A DNA stretch of 32,165 nucleotides from the NCBI RefSeq assembly GCF_001515525.1, contig NZ_BCNQ01000052.1, positions 1 to 32,165 of the forward strand, read 5' to 3'. Below the pieces are notes generated by a model. The model saw only the letters and a list, made by a program, of their open reading frames with translations. It made no database searches and was not told where the DNA came from. Position 1 is the stretch's first letter. Every line of letters begins with the position of its first letter. Made by a program: the position numbers and the translations under genes. Source of the DNA: Piscicoccus intestinalis NBRC 104926 (GTDB lineage Bacteria > Actinomycetota > Actinomycetes > Actinomycetales > Dermatophilaceae). Positions 7,878 through 17,046 of the stretch are shown piece after piece.

Positions 7878-8825
7878 CCGTCGGTCGGATTCGTACATCG
7901 CCTCGACGTCGAACGTCGACGCGGTGCTCATGATCTCGTCGGCGCCGGTGCGGCGCACGAGGGCGGTCAGCCCGGCCATCACCTCGTCCTCGGTGCCGTG
8001 GATCGAAGCGCCGACCGCCCGCTCGACCGTGGTGCGCTCCCGGTCGCTGAGCTGCTCCGGCACGTCGGCCCGCGGACCCAGCGGCGGAAAGGCGCCGTCA
8101 CGGCGCGAGACCGCCATCGCCCAGGCCTCCGGCAGCGCGAGCTCGCGTGCCTGCCGCGCGGAGTCGGCGACGAACACGTCGAGGCTGACGACGAGATAGG
8201 GCTCCGGCTGCGCGGGGGATGGTCGGAAGGATTCGCGGTACGCGTCGAAGGCCTCCGGTCCCGCCCACACGGCCGGGCCGCCGACGACCGCGGGCAGCCC
8301 GAGCCGCGCCGCGATGTCGAGCCCGGCGCCCGTGCCGAGCACGAAGAGCGGAGGCGGGGTGACGCCCGCGGGGCGGGCGGTGACCGGCCCGGCTCCGGTG
8401 AGGAAGTCGCGCAGGGCGCCGATGTCGGCGACGAACCGCTCGACCGGAGCCTCGTGGGTGCCCAGCGCCTCGCGAACGGGTTCGGTGAAGCCCAGGGAGC
8501 GGCCGACGCCGAGGTCGATGCGGTCGCCGTGCAGGGCGGCGAGCATCGCGAACTGTTCGGCGACGAGCAGCGGCCGGTGGTTGGGCAGCATGACCCCGCC
8601 GGAGCCGACCCGGATGCGCGACGTCGCCTGCGCGACTGCCTGGACCATGAGCGCCGGTGCGCCCGAACCGATCCCGGGCACCGCGTGGTGCTCGGCCACC
8701 CACAGCCGGTGGTAGCCCGCCGCCTCGGCGTGCTGGGCCCGGCTCACCGTCTGCGTCAGCGACTGCGCGTCGGGATGGCCGGTGCGCGTGCGGGACCGAT
8801 CGAGCAGCGAGAGCGGGAGATTCAC
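7851..8825 (-). CDS. LLM-class flavin-dependent oxidoreductase (luciferase-like)
   Basis: A 324-residue TIM-barrel protein of the bacterial luciferase superfamily, MsnO8-like branch. Visible features are the N-terminal LPLSLLDRS strand, RAQHAEAAGYHRLWVAEHHAVPG (active-site His region), TSRIRVGSGGVMLPNHRPLLVAEQFAML, and GDRIDLGVGRSLGF near residue 105, a typical FMN and barrel signature. Members are FMN- or F420-dependent monooxygenases or reductases. The short form and the EHH motif suggest FMN, but the substrate cannot be told. It is a single-gene unit. The tandem repeat at its 3' end duplicates its last codons. Confidence 0.83.
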   Translation of the reverse strand: MNLPLSLLDRSRTRTGHPDAQSLTQTVSRAQHAEAAGYHRLWVAEHHAVPGIGSGAPALMVQAVAQATSRIRVGSGGVMLPNHRPLLVAEQFAMLAALHGDRIDLGVGRSLGFTEPVREALGTHEAPVERFVADIGALRDFLTGAGPVTARPAGVTPPPLFVLGTGAGLDIAARLGLPAVVGGPAVWAGPEAFDAYRESFRPSPAQPEPYLVVSLDVFVADSARQARELALPEAWAMAVSRRDGAFPPLGPRADVPEQLSDRERTTVERAVGASIHGTEDEVMAGLTALVRRTGADEIMSTASTFDVEAMYESDRRLAAAVRAA

Positions 8826-9290
8826 CCTCTCGACAACGCCGCGAGTGCCGTCGTCTCATCCCGCCCCATCCCGCGCGGGCAACGGCCCCGGCTCGCGCAG
8901 CCCCTGGTCCGCCCCGGTCCGCCCGCCCGGCCCTATCGACGGCGAGCCGCCCCGCCGCCCGCGTGATGACCAATCCGGCGCATGGCTTCCGAGCGAGTTT
9001 GATCAATCTGACCAATCTCGGCCCCTGCGGTTGTGCAGCCCGCCCGGTATGAGCTTTAGTTGCGGTCGTGCAGGCGGTGACGGGCCAACAGGCTCCTCGC
9101 CGTCAGCGACCACCGGCGCGCCGATCATCGCGGGCCGGGGGATGGCCCCGCCGCACCAGGCGAGGTTCGTCCGGTCGCCGAGCGTCCGCGCGCCACCCAC
9201 GCGCGGGGACGACGTGCGAGGCGCCGACCAGTTCGCTGGCGGCGCCTCGCGCGCGTCCGGGGCCAGTTCCGCGCTGCGGCCGCGGAACGG
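8826..9290. other. 465-bp spacer, with an open frame continuing past the MFS stop
   Basis: No confident gene is seen. The reading frame of the MFS gene stays open on the minus strand after its TGA (9293-9291) for about 95 codons, to a TGA at 9003. Codons in the first two thirds favour G or C at position three, as in real genes. It includes a possible 65-residue frame from GTG 9200 (MGGARTLGDRTNLAWCG) but no ribosome site and no recognised family. It could be a decayed extension, a small gene or chance. The part next to 8826 should hold the oxidoreductase promoter. Confidence 0.4.
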
Positions 9291-10667
9291 TCAGGCGGCA
9301 GCCGCCGGGGTCGTCGCCTGCCGCCCCTCCCGGCGGATCGCCAGCGACATGACGGCCGCGGCGGCGCACAGCCCGGCGCCGAGGTACCAGGCCAGGTCGT
9401 ACTGGCCGTCGACGTCGCGGATGAACCCGGCGCCCCACGAGGCCACCGCGGCCCCCAGCTGGTGCGAGGCGAACACCCAGCCGAAGACGATCGGCCCGGC
9501 CATGCCGAAGCGCTCGCGGCACAGTGCGACGGTCGGCGGCACGGTCGCCACCCAGTCGAGGCCGTACACGAGGATGAACGCCCACATGCTCGGCTCGACG
9601 TTCGGCGCGAGCAGCATCGGCAGCAGCGCGAGCGACACCCCGCGCCCGGCGTAGTAGATGCCGAGCAGGATGCGCGGATCGATCCGGTCCGTGAGCCAGC
9701 CGGAGCCGATCGTGCCGACGATGTCGAAGATCCCGACGAGCGCGAGCAGCCCCGCGGCCGTGGTCGCCGGCATCCCGTGGTCGTGCGCGGCCGGCACGAA
9801 GTGCGTGCCGATGAGCCCGTTCGTCGTCGCCCCGCACACCGCGAACCCGCCCGCGAGCAGCCAGAACGTGCGGGTTCGGGCGGCCTGGCGCAGCGACTCC
9901 AGGGCCCGCCCGGCGCTGGAGCCGGTGCGCGCGGCCCGCGGCGGCCCCGGGTCGCCGGCGTGCGCGCCGTAGGCGCTCAGCCCCAGGTCGTGCGGATGGT
10001 CGCGCAGGAACAGCAGCACGATGGGCACCGTCGCCAGCGCGCCGGCCGCCACCACGAGCGACGCCGCGCGCCAGCCCACCGTCGACGACAGGTGCGCCAT
10101 GACCGGCAGAAAGATCAGCTGGCCGGTGGCGTTGCCGGCCGTGAGGATGCCGCTGACGAGGCCGCGTCGGTGCACGTACCAGCGCGAGGAGATCGTCGCG
10201 ACGAACGTCATCGACATCGAGCCGGTACCGGCTCCGACGACGATGCCCCACAGCAGCATGAGCTGCCACGGCGCGGTCATCCAGATCGTCAAGCCGCTGC
10301 CGGCGGCCACCGCGAGCAGCGCGAACGTGACGACGCGGCGCACCCCGAAGCGGTCCATGAGGGCGGCCGCGAACGGTGAGATGAGCCCGAACAGCACGAG
10401 GTTGACCGACACCGCGGCGCCGATCGTGCCGTGACTCCAGCCGAACTCCTCGTGCAACGGGGTCATCAGCACCCCCGGCACCGACCGGAAGCCGGCCGAC
10501 CCGATGAGCGTGACGAAGGCGACGACCGCGATCGTCACGGCCCAGCGGGTGTGCCGCGCGTCGAGCGAGTTGTCGACCGAGGGGATCTCGTGGTCGGCGA
10601 GATACTCGCTGGTCGTGCGCTCGGAGTCGGTGTCGCCAGACTTCTCGACGGGCGTGCGGTCGGTCAT
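9291..10667 (-). CDS. MFS transporter, monocarboxylate/oxalate-carrier type
   Basis: A 458-residue carrier with 12 predicted membrane segments. After an acidic cytosolic N-terminus (~45 residues) TM1 starts at RWAVTIAVVAFVTLIGSAGFRS. The MFS loop 2-3 motif appears as DRFGVRRVV, with a long hydrophilic central loop (HPHDLGLSAYG to AARTGSS) and the repeat motif DRIDPRILLG in the second half. The overall pattern (GVLMTPLHEEFGWSHGTIGAA, SSRWYVHRRGLVSGILTAG) resembles the MCT/OxlT branch. Transport of a small carboxylate is inferred. ATG 10667 is the only start compatible with the acidic N-terminus. It diverges from a GlxA-type regulator 72 bp away and shares a palindrome with it. Confidence 0.8.
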   Translation of the reverse strand: MTDRTPVEKSGDTDSERTTSEYLADHEIPSVDNSLDARHTRWAVTIAVVAFVTLIGSAGFRSVPGVLMTPLHEEFGWSHGTIGAAVSVNLVLFGLISPFAAALMDRFGVRRVVTFALLAVAAGSGLTIWMTAPWQLMLLWGIVVGAGTGSMSMTFVATISSRWYVHRRGLVSGILTAGNATGQLIFLPVMAHLSSTVGWRAASLVVAAGALATVPIVLLFLRDHPHDLGLSAYGAHAGDPGPPRAARTGSSAGRALESLRQAARTRTFWLLAGGFAVCGATTNGLIGTHFVPAAHDHGMPATTAAGLLALVGIFDIVGTIGSGWLTDRIDPRILLGIYYAGRGVSLALLPMLLAPNVEPSMWAFILVYGLDWVATVPPTVALCRERFGMAGPIVFGWVFASHQLGAAVASWGAGFIRDVDGQYDLAWYLGAGLCAAAAVMSLAIRREGRQATTPAAAA

Positions 10668-10689
10668 GGTCCCCGAGTCTGCCCGGCGA

Positions 10690-10714
10690 TTTCGGCGATC
10701 ACCAGTGGCCGAAA
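10690..10714. promoter_or_regulatory. Palindrome in the MFS/regulator divergent promoter
   Basis: TTTCGGC and GCCGAAA form a perfect 7-bp inverted repeat around an 11-bp spacer, between the two divergent starts. Its size suits a dimeric regulator. A TAGGAT -10-like box (10728-10733) lies six bases before ATG 10740, which suggests a leaderless regulator transcript. Confidence 0.45.
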
Positions 10715-10739
10715 AGCCATCTATCGCTAGGATCTGGCC

Positions 10740-11756
10740 ATGGCATCGACACTGCACCGCGTCGCCGTCCTCGCGCTCGCCCCGGCCGTCGGCTACGACG
10801 TGGCGATCCCCCCGCTGATCTTCGGCAGCGCCACCGACGGGCGGGGCAGCCCGCTGTATCAGGTCGACGTCATCGGGCTCGGCGCCCGGGCGGTGCCGAC
10901 GACCGCCGGCTACGGCATCCAACCCAGCGGCGGCGAATCGCTGCTGGAGACCGCCGACACCGTGGTCGTGCCCGGCACCCGCTGCGAGGGCCCCCGCCGC
11001 CACGGTCGGCTCGACGACGAACTGGCCGCGGCGTGGGCACTGATCCCCCCCACAGCCCGCATCATGTCGATCTGCACGGGCGCGTTCGTGCTCGCCGCGG
11101 CCGGGGTGCTCGACGGCCGGCGGGTCACGACGCACTGGCGCCACGCCGACGACCTGGCCCGCCTCTACCCGCGCGTGCACGTCGAGCCCGGGCTGCTGTT
11201 CGTCGACGACGGCGACGTGCTGACGTCGGCCGGACTGGCCGCCGGCACCGACCTGTGTCTGCACGTCGTGCGCCGCGACCACGGTCCGTCGGTCGCCAAC
11301 CGCGTGGCCCGGCAGTGCGTCGTGCCGCCGTGGCGCGAGGGCGGTCAGGCCCAGTTCATCGAGCAGGCCCCGAGCGTCGCCCGCGACGAGACCGTCTCGC
11401 GCATTCGCACGTGGTGTCTGGAGCACCTCGAGGAGGACCTCGCGGTGACGACCCTGGCCAAGCTCGCCGGCATGAGCGTGCGCACGTTCACCCGCCGCTT
11501 CCGCACGGAGACGGGCCAGGCGCCCGGGGAGTGGATCATCGCCCAGCGCGTGCAGCGCGCGCAGCACCTGCTCGAGACCACCGACCTGCCGATGGAGACG
11601 GTCGCGGCCCGCGCCGGGCTCGGCGGCGCCGTCTCCCTGCGCGCCCACATGCGCGCCCGGGCCGGGGTGTCCCCGACCGATTACCGGCGCACCTTCCGCG
11701 GTCCGGCCTCGGAGGTCGACGAGAGCGAACCGGCTCCGGCGGGGGCCTCGGGCTGA
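10740..11756 (+). CDS. GlxA-family transcriptional regulator (DJ-1/PfpI plus AraC-type HTH)
   Basis: A 338-residue regulator. Residues ~5-190 form a DJ-1/PfpI-like domain with the nucleophile-elbow Cys in SICTGAFVLAAAGVLDGR and the THWRHADDLARLYP motif that follows in this family. Residues ~220-325 hold two AraC-type helix-turn-helix motifs (LAVTTLAKLAGMSVRTFTRRF and METVAARAGLGGAVSLRAHM) ending in the VSPTDYRRTF signature. Members act as local activators, often of catabolic or transport genes. Control of the divergent MFS carrier is inferred. The start has no ribosome site but sits close to a -10-like box. Confidence 0.85.
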   Translation: MASTLHRVAVLALAPAVGYDVAIPPLIFGSATDGRGSPLYQVDVIGLGARAVPTTAGYGIQPSGGESLLETADTVVVPGTRCEGPRRHGRLDDELAAAWALIPPTARIMSICTGAFVLAAAGVLDGRRVTTHWRHADDLARLYPRVHVEPGLLFVDDGDVLTSAGLAAGTDLCLHVVRRDHGPSVANRVARQCVVPPWREGGQAQFIEQAPSVARDETVSRIRTWCLEHLEEDLAVTTLAKLAGMSVRTFTRRFRTETGQAPGEWIIAQRVQRAQHLLETTDLPMETVAARAGLGGAVSLRAHMRARAGVSPTDYRRTFRGPASEVDESEPAPAGASG

Positions 11757-11830
11757 CCGGCCGCTGAGATGTATGGCGCGCGTGACCGGCGTCCTGTCGC
11801 CCGCGCCGCGGCGTTTGTCACGATGGAGGG

Positions 11831-12868
11831 GTGACTGATCTGGTGCCCGCCATCCTCGGCCTGCCCGCGGGGTGGACCGTACGGTTACCCACGAGCGACG
11901 ACGTGCCGCGCGTCGTGCGCCTGCTGCAGCGCCACCGGGAGGTGGCCGGCGGCCCGCCGCGGGTCGACGCCGAGGCCCTGGAGTCCGAGCTCGTCGGGCG
12001 CGGCTCGTGGACCCGCCGCCAGTTCGTGCTGCGCGACCCGCAGGGGGAGGTGGCCGGCTGGGCCGGCGTGCACGACCGGGCCGCGGGACGCACCGACGTC
12101 GACCTCGTGCTCGACCCGCAGGCGCCCGACGACGACGCCGTCGCGTCGGCCGTGCTGCGCTGGATCGCCCAGGTCGCCGGGCAGGTGGCCGCCGAGCGCG
12201 GCCTGCCCGCAACGAGACTCGACGCCCTGGCGTACGCGACCGACGAACGTCAGCAGCGCTGGCTGGGTGATGCCGGTTTTGAGTTGGCCCGCACCTGGCG
12301 GCACATGAGCCGTCCGGTGGAGCCCGCGGAGGCGGACGGCCACGCGATCCCGGTGCGCGCCGGGGTGCGGGTGCGCACGGTGCACACCCACCCCGACGGG
12401 ATGCCGGTGGCCGAAGACCTGCGCACGGTGCACCTGCTGCTCGAGGAATCGTTCGCCGACCACTTCAACTCCTACCGGGAGAGCCTGGCCGAGTTTCTCG
12501 CCCGGCTCGGGGAGGGGCCGGGGCACACCTGGGACCACTGGTGGATCGCCGAGATCGAGAACGGCGACGACTGGCTGCCGGGCGGCGCGCTCGTGGGAAC
12601 GGTGCTGCCGGAGAACGCCGACGGCTTCGAGGGCACGTACGTCGAGTATCTCGGCGTGCACCGGCGGGCCCGCGGCCGCGGGGTGGCCAAGGCGCTGCTC
12701 GGCACGGTGATCGCCGACGCCGCCCGCCGCGGCCGAGACCGCGTCGGCCTGGAGGTCGACGCGCAGAGCCCGACGCACGCCGACGCGCTATACGCCTCCC
12801 TCGGCTGGCGCACCGGCTTCGAGATGCAGTCCTGGCAGACGCAGGTGCGCGCCGAACCGGCTCCCTGA
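11831..12868 (+). CDS. GNAT-family N-acetyltransferase with two acetyltransferase domains
   Basis: A 345-residue protein with tandem GNAT domains. The N-terminal copy (residues ~16-160) keeps the fold pattern but has a weak acetyl-CoA loop. The C-terminal copy (~180-335) has the strong motif YVEYLGVHRRARGRGVAKALL, the Q/RxxGxG/A pyrophosphate-binding loop, and ends with DALYASLGWRTGFE. The layout matches mycothiol synthase MshD and related two-domain acetyltransferases, but the sequence does not show enough to call MshD. GTG 11831 is only one base from GGAGGGG, so GTG 11843, about 10 bases from the same site, may be the true start. Substrate unknown. Confidence 0.78.
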   Translation: MTDLVPAILGLPAGWTVRLPTSDDVPRVVRLLQRHREVAGGPPRVDAEALESELVGRGSWTRRQFVLRDPQGEVAGWAGVHDRAAGRTDVDLVLDPQAPDDDAVASAVLRWIAQVAGQVAAERGLPATRLDALAYATDERQQRWLGDAGFELARTWRHMSRPVEPAEADGHAIPVRAGVRVRTVHTHPDGMPVAEDLRTVHLLLEESFADHFNSYRESLAEFLARLGEGPGHTWDHWWIAEIENGDDWLPGGALVGTVLPENADGFEGTYVEYLGVHRRARGRGVAKALLGTVIADAARRGRDRVGLEVDAQSPTHADALYASLGWRTGFEMQSWQTQVRAEPAP

Positions 12869-12890
12869 TCGGCGCGGGTGCTGGGGCCCG

Positions 12891-12903
12891 TCTCAGGTTG
12901 AGA
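12891..12903. promoter_or_regulatory. TCTCA-N3-TGAGA palindrome upstream of the Nramp gene
   Basis: TCTCA-GGT-TGAGA lies 57 bases before the mntH start. The same arms occur twice in the prmA/regulator intergenic region (23107 and 23156), so one protein may bind all three. Confidence 0.5.
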
Positions 12904-12959
12904 ACCGTCCGAAACAGTTGCGGCGTATCGTGCCTGCGTCGGTGACGGAAGGGGACGCC

Positions 12960-14165
12960 ATGTACCGGGAGCGGTCGGCCCCGTGGGCGGTGCTGCTCGT
13001 GCCGGCCCTGCTCACCACGGTCGCGTACGTCGACCCGGGCAACTTCGGGTCGAACATCGAAGCCGGGTCGGTGCACGGCTACGACCTGCTGTGGGTCGTC
13101 GCGCTCGCCTCGGTCGCGGCGGGGATCATCCAGTACCTGGCCGCGCTGCTCGGCCTGGCCACCGGCCAGACACTCGCGACCCTCACCGCGCAGCGGATGG
13201 GCCACCGCAACCGCCTGCTCATGTGGCTGCAGGCCGAGGTCGTCGTGCTGATGACCGACCTGGCCGAACTCGTCGGCGGCGCACTCGGTCTCTACCTGCT
13301 GTTCGGGATCCCCCTGCCGGTCGGCGCCTGCATCGTCGGGGTGCTCAGCCTGCTCGTGCTGGCGACGGGACGGAAGGCGGCGGCCTTCTCGGCGCCGCTG
13401 ACGCTCGCGCTGCTCGGGGTGGTCGGGGTCTGCGTGCTCGCGGTGGTGGCATTCTTGCGGCCCTCGCCCGCGGGCGTCGCCGGGGGACTGGTGCCGGGTG
13501 GACTCGACGCCTCCGGGGTGCTGCTCGTCGTGGCGATCGTCGGCGCGACCGTCATGCCGCACGCGCTGTACTTCCACTCGGCGGTCAGCGCGCACACCGG
13601 GCATCGACCGTCTCCGGAGCGGGCGGCCCAACTTCGCCGCCGGCTCGGCCTCGCGGTGGCCGGCGCGCTCGGGGTGGCCGCCTGCGTCAACGGGTCGCTG
13701 CTGCTCATCGGGGCGGTGCTGCCGACCCACGGCGGCATCGAAGGTGCGCATACCGCGATCGCCGCGGCCGTCGGCAACGTCGTCGCGGTGCTCTTCGGGG
13801 TGGCGCTGCTCGCCTCGGGCGTGGCCTCGACGGTGGTCGGCGTGTTCACCGGCCAGGTCGTCATGGAGGGCTACATCCACCGGCCGTTCTCGGTGTGGCT
13901 GCGCCGCCTCGTCGGGCTCGTGCCGCCGCTGGTCGTGCTGGCCCTGGGGGTCGACCCGACGTGGGCGCTGGTCGTCAGCCAGGTCGTGCTCGCGCTCGCG
14001 CTGCCGATCACGCTCGTGCCGCTCGTCCTGCTCGCGTGCTCGCCGCGCGTCATGGGTCCGCTGCTCCCGGGCCTGCCGGTCCGCGCCGCGGCCGTCGCGC
14101 TCGTCGCCCTCATCACGATCATGGACGCGGCCCTCGTCTACCTAGTCCTCACCGGCCAGGCCTGA
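12960..14165 (+). CDS. mntH: Nramp-family divalent metal transporter (MntH-like)
   Basis: A 401-residue membrane protein with about 11 TM segments. TM1 has the metal-binding DPGN motif (YVDPGNFGSNIEAGS) and TM6 the MPH motif (ATVMPHALYFHSA), the two sites that coordinate Mn2+ or Fe2+ in Nramp proteins. The conserved loop after TM8 is seen as GVASTVVGVFTGQVVMEGY. It imports divalent metal with protons. ATG 12960 is preceded by GGAAGGGGA. The frame is open 14 codons further, but that part does not look like an Nramp N-terminus. It is convergent with the prm-locus groEL, with a repeat element and a terminator between them. Supply of iron to the diiron enzyme is possible but only suggested by position. 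Confidence 0.88.
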   Translation: MYRERSAPWAVLLVPALLTTVAYVDPGNFGSNIEAGSVHGYDLLWVVALASVAAGIIQYLAALLGLATGQTLATLTAQRMGHRNRLLMWLQAEVVVLMTDLAELVGGALGLYLLFGIPLPVGACIVGVLSLLVLATGRKAAAFSAPLTLALLGVVGVCVLAVVAFLRPSPAGVAGGLVPGGLDASGVLLVVAIVGATVMPHALYFHSAVSAHTGHRPSPERAAQLRRRLGLAVAGALGVAACVNGSLLLIGAVLPTHGGIEGAHTAIAAAVGNVVAVLFGVALLASGVASTVVGVFTGQVVMEGYIHRPFSVWLRRLVGLVPPLVVLALGVDPTWALVVSQVVLALALPITLVPLVLLACSPRVMGPLLPGLPVRAAAVALVALITIMDAALVYLVLTGQA

Positions 14166-14185
14166 GCGTCCCTCCGCCCCCACGT

Positions 14186-14261
14186 CGGCCGAAGGCTGCC
14201 CTATCAGCCGATGGCTAGGGCTGTAGCACGAGCCCTCGACCGAAAGGGCAGCCTTCGGCCG
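14186..14261. repeat. 76-bp palindromic repeat element, copy 1
   Basis: Perfect 17-bp terminal inverted repeats (CGGCCGAAGGCTGCCCT at 14186-14202 and its complement at 14245-14261) enclose a 42-base interior. A second copy with the same arm and interior length lies at 25124-25199, with seven differences by eye. Copy 1 sits between convergent mntH and groEL. The arms could pair in RNA read from either strand, so a bidirectional terminator role is plausible. Confidence 0.85.
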
Positions 14262-14280
14262 CTGTGGTGGGGCGACGGGG

Positions 14281-14320
14281 GCCTGCGCCCGCCCGGGGAC
14301 GCCTCCGGGCGGGCGCAGGC
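14281..14320 (-). terminator. Hairpin terminator after groEL
   Basis: A perfect 16-bp stem, GCCTGCGCCCGCCCGG and its complement, with an 8-base loop, begins 15 bases past the groEL stop. There is no T run on the minus strand, as is common for actinobacterial terminators. It would end the prm transcript. Confidence 0.75.
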
Positions 14321-14334
14321 GTCGGTGCGTGCGC

Positions 14335-15987
<1,653 letters not shown>

Positions 15988-16023
15988 TTAACTCCTTGAC
16001 ACAAAGCAGATGGGCGGGCGAGC

Positions 16024-17046
16024 TCAGGGGATGAGGATGGCCCGGCCGCGGACCGTGCCCGCGTCGAGGTCGTCGAGGGCCCGCTGGAAGTCGGTCAGCG
16101 CGTACTGCTGCGTGTGCAGCGTGACCTTGCCCTGGGCGGCAAGCGCCATGAGGTCCTGCAGGTCCGTGTAGCTGCCGACGAGATTGCCGATGAAGTTGAT
16201 CTCCGTGGAGATGATGTCGATCGTCGGCACATCGATGTTCTCCCGTACCCGATGACGTAGTAGGAGCCGGCCCGGCGCAGCATCGCCACGCCCTCGGCGG
16301 TCGCGCCGCCCTCGCCGACGAAGTCGAGCACGGCCTGGGCGCCGGCGCCGCCGGTCAGCTCGAGCACCTTCTCCACGTGCGAGCCGTCGGCCTGCACCGT
16401 GATGTCGGCGCCGATCTTGCCCGCGAGCTTCAGCGCGTCGGCGTTGCGGTCGACGACGATGAGGGTCGCCGGGCTGAGCGCCTTCATGCACTGGATCCCG
16501 ATGTGCCCCAACCCGCCCGCGCCGATGACGGCGCAGAACTCACCGGGGCGCAGCACCTTGGCGGCCTTGGCCGCGGCGTGCTGCGCGGTCAGGCCCGCGT
16601 CGGCCAGGGCCGCGACGTCCGCCGGCTCCAGGGAGTCGTCGAGCTTGACGCAGCTGCGCGCCGACGTGCGCAGGTACTCCGCGTACCCGCCGTTCGTGTC
16701 GATGCCGGGAAAGGCGTTGTTCTCGCAGTGCACGTCGTCCCCGACGGCACGCGCGGCACAGCCCGCACGTCATCAGCGGGTGCAGGATCACCTTGTCGCC
16801 CACTGCGACGTTCGTCACCGCCTCCCCGACGGCGTGCACCCAGCCGGCGTTCTCGTGCCCGATCGCGTACGGCAACTCGACGCCGCTCTTCGCCTCCCAC
16901 TGCCCCTCGAGAATGTGGATGTCGGTGCGGCACACCCCGGCCGCGCCGATCTTGACGATGACGTCCAGCGGCCCCTGCAGCTGCGGCTCCTCGACGTCGC
17001 GCAGTTGCAGATTCTCGTGGTACCCGACGACCTGTACGGCCTTCAT
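16024..17046 (-). pseudogene. Zinc-dependent alcohol dehydrogenase with two frameshifts
   Basis: The protein (~341 residues if repaired) is a medium-chain zinc alcohol dehydrogenase. Frame 1 from ATG 17046 gives the catalytic zinc ligands (CRTDIHILEGQW, GHENAGW) and the start of the structural zinc site (CGLCRAC). Near 16739-16745, at a run of four C on the plus strand, the frame changes (+1 or -2) and continues with VHCENNAFPG and the Rossmann motif GAGGLGHIG. Near 16242-16244 one base is missing and the third frame supplies ENIDVPTIDIIS to the end. The start overlaps the DUF59 stop (ATGA). In propane loci this enzyme oxidises 2-propanol or 1-propanol. As read here, translation stops early. 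Real decay or two homopolymer errors are both possible. Confidence 0.85.

Noticed and set aside
10668-12212. Minus-strand extension of the MFS frame to about 970 residues
   Set aside because: The extension is low-complexity and lies over the GlxA-type and GNAT genes; the MFS protein has a natural start at 10667.
14186-14261. Insertion sequence or transposon ends
   Set aside because: The inverted repeats enclose only 42 bases with no coding capacity, and no target duplication was seen.
16239-16746. Programmed frameshifting in the alcohol dehydrogenase
   Set aside because: No slippery heptamer or pseudoknot was seen, and two separate shifts in opposite directions in a metabolic enzyme are better explained by indels.
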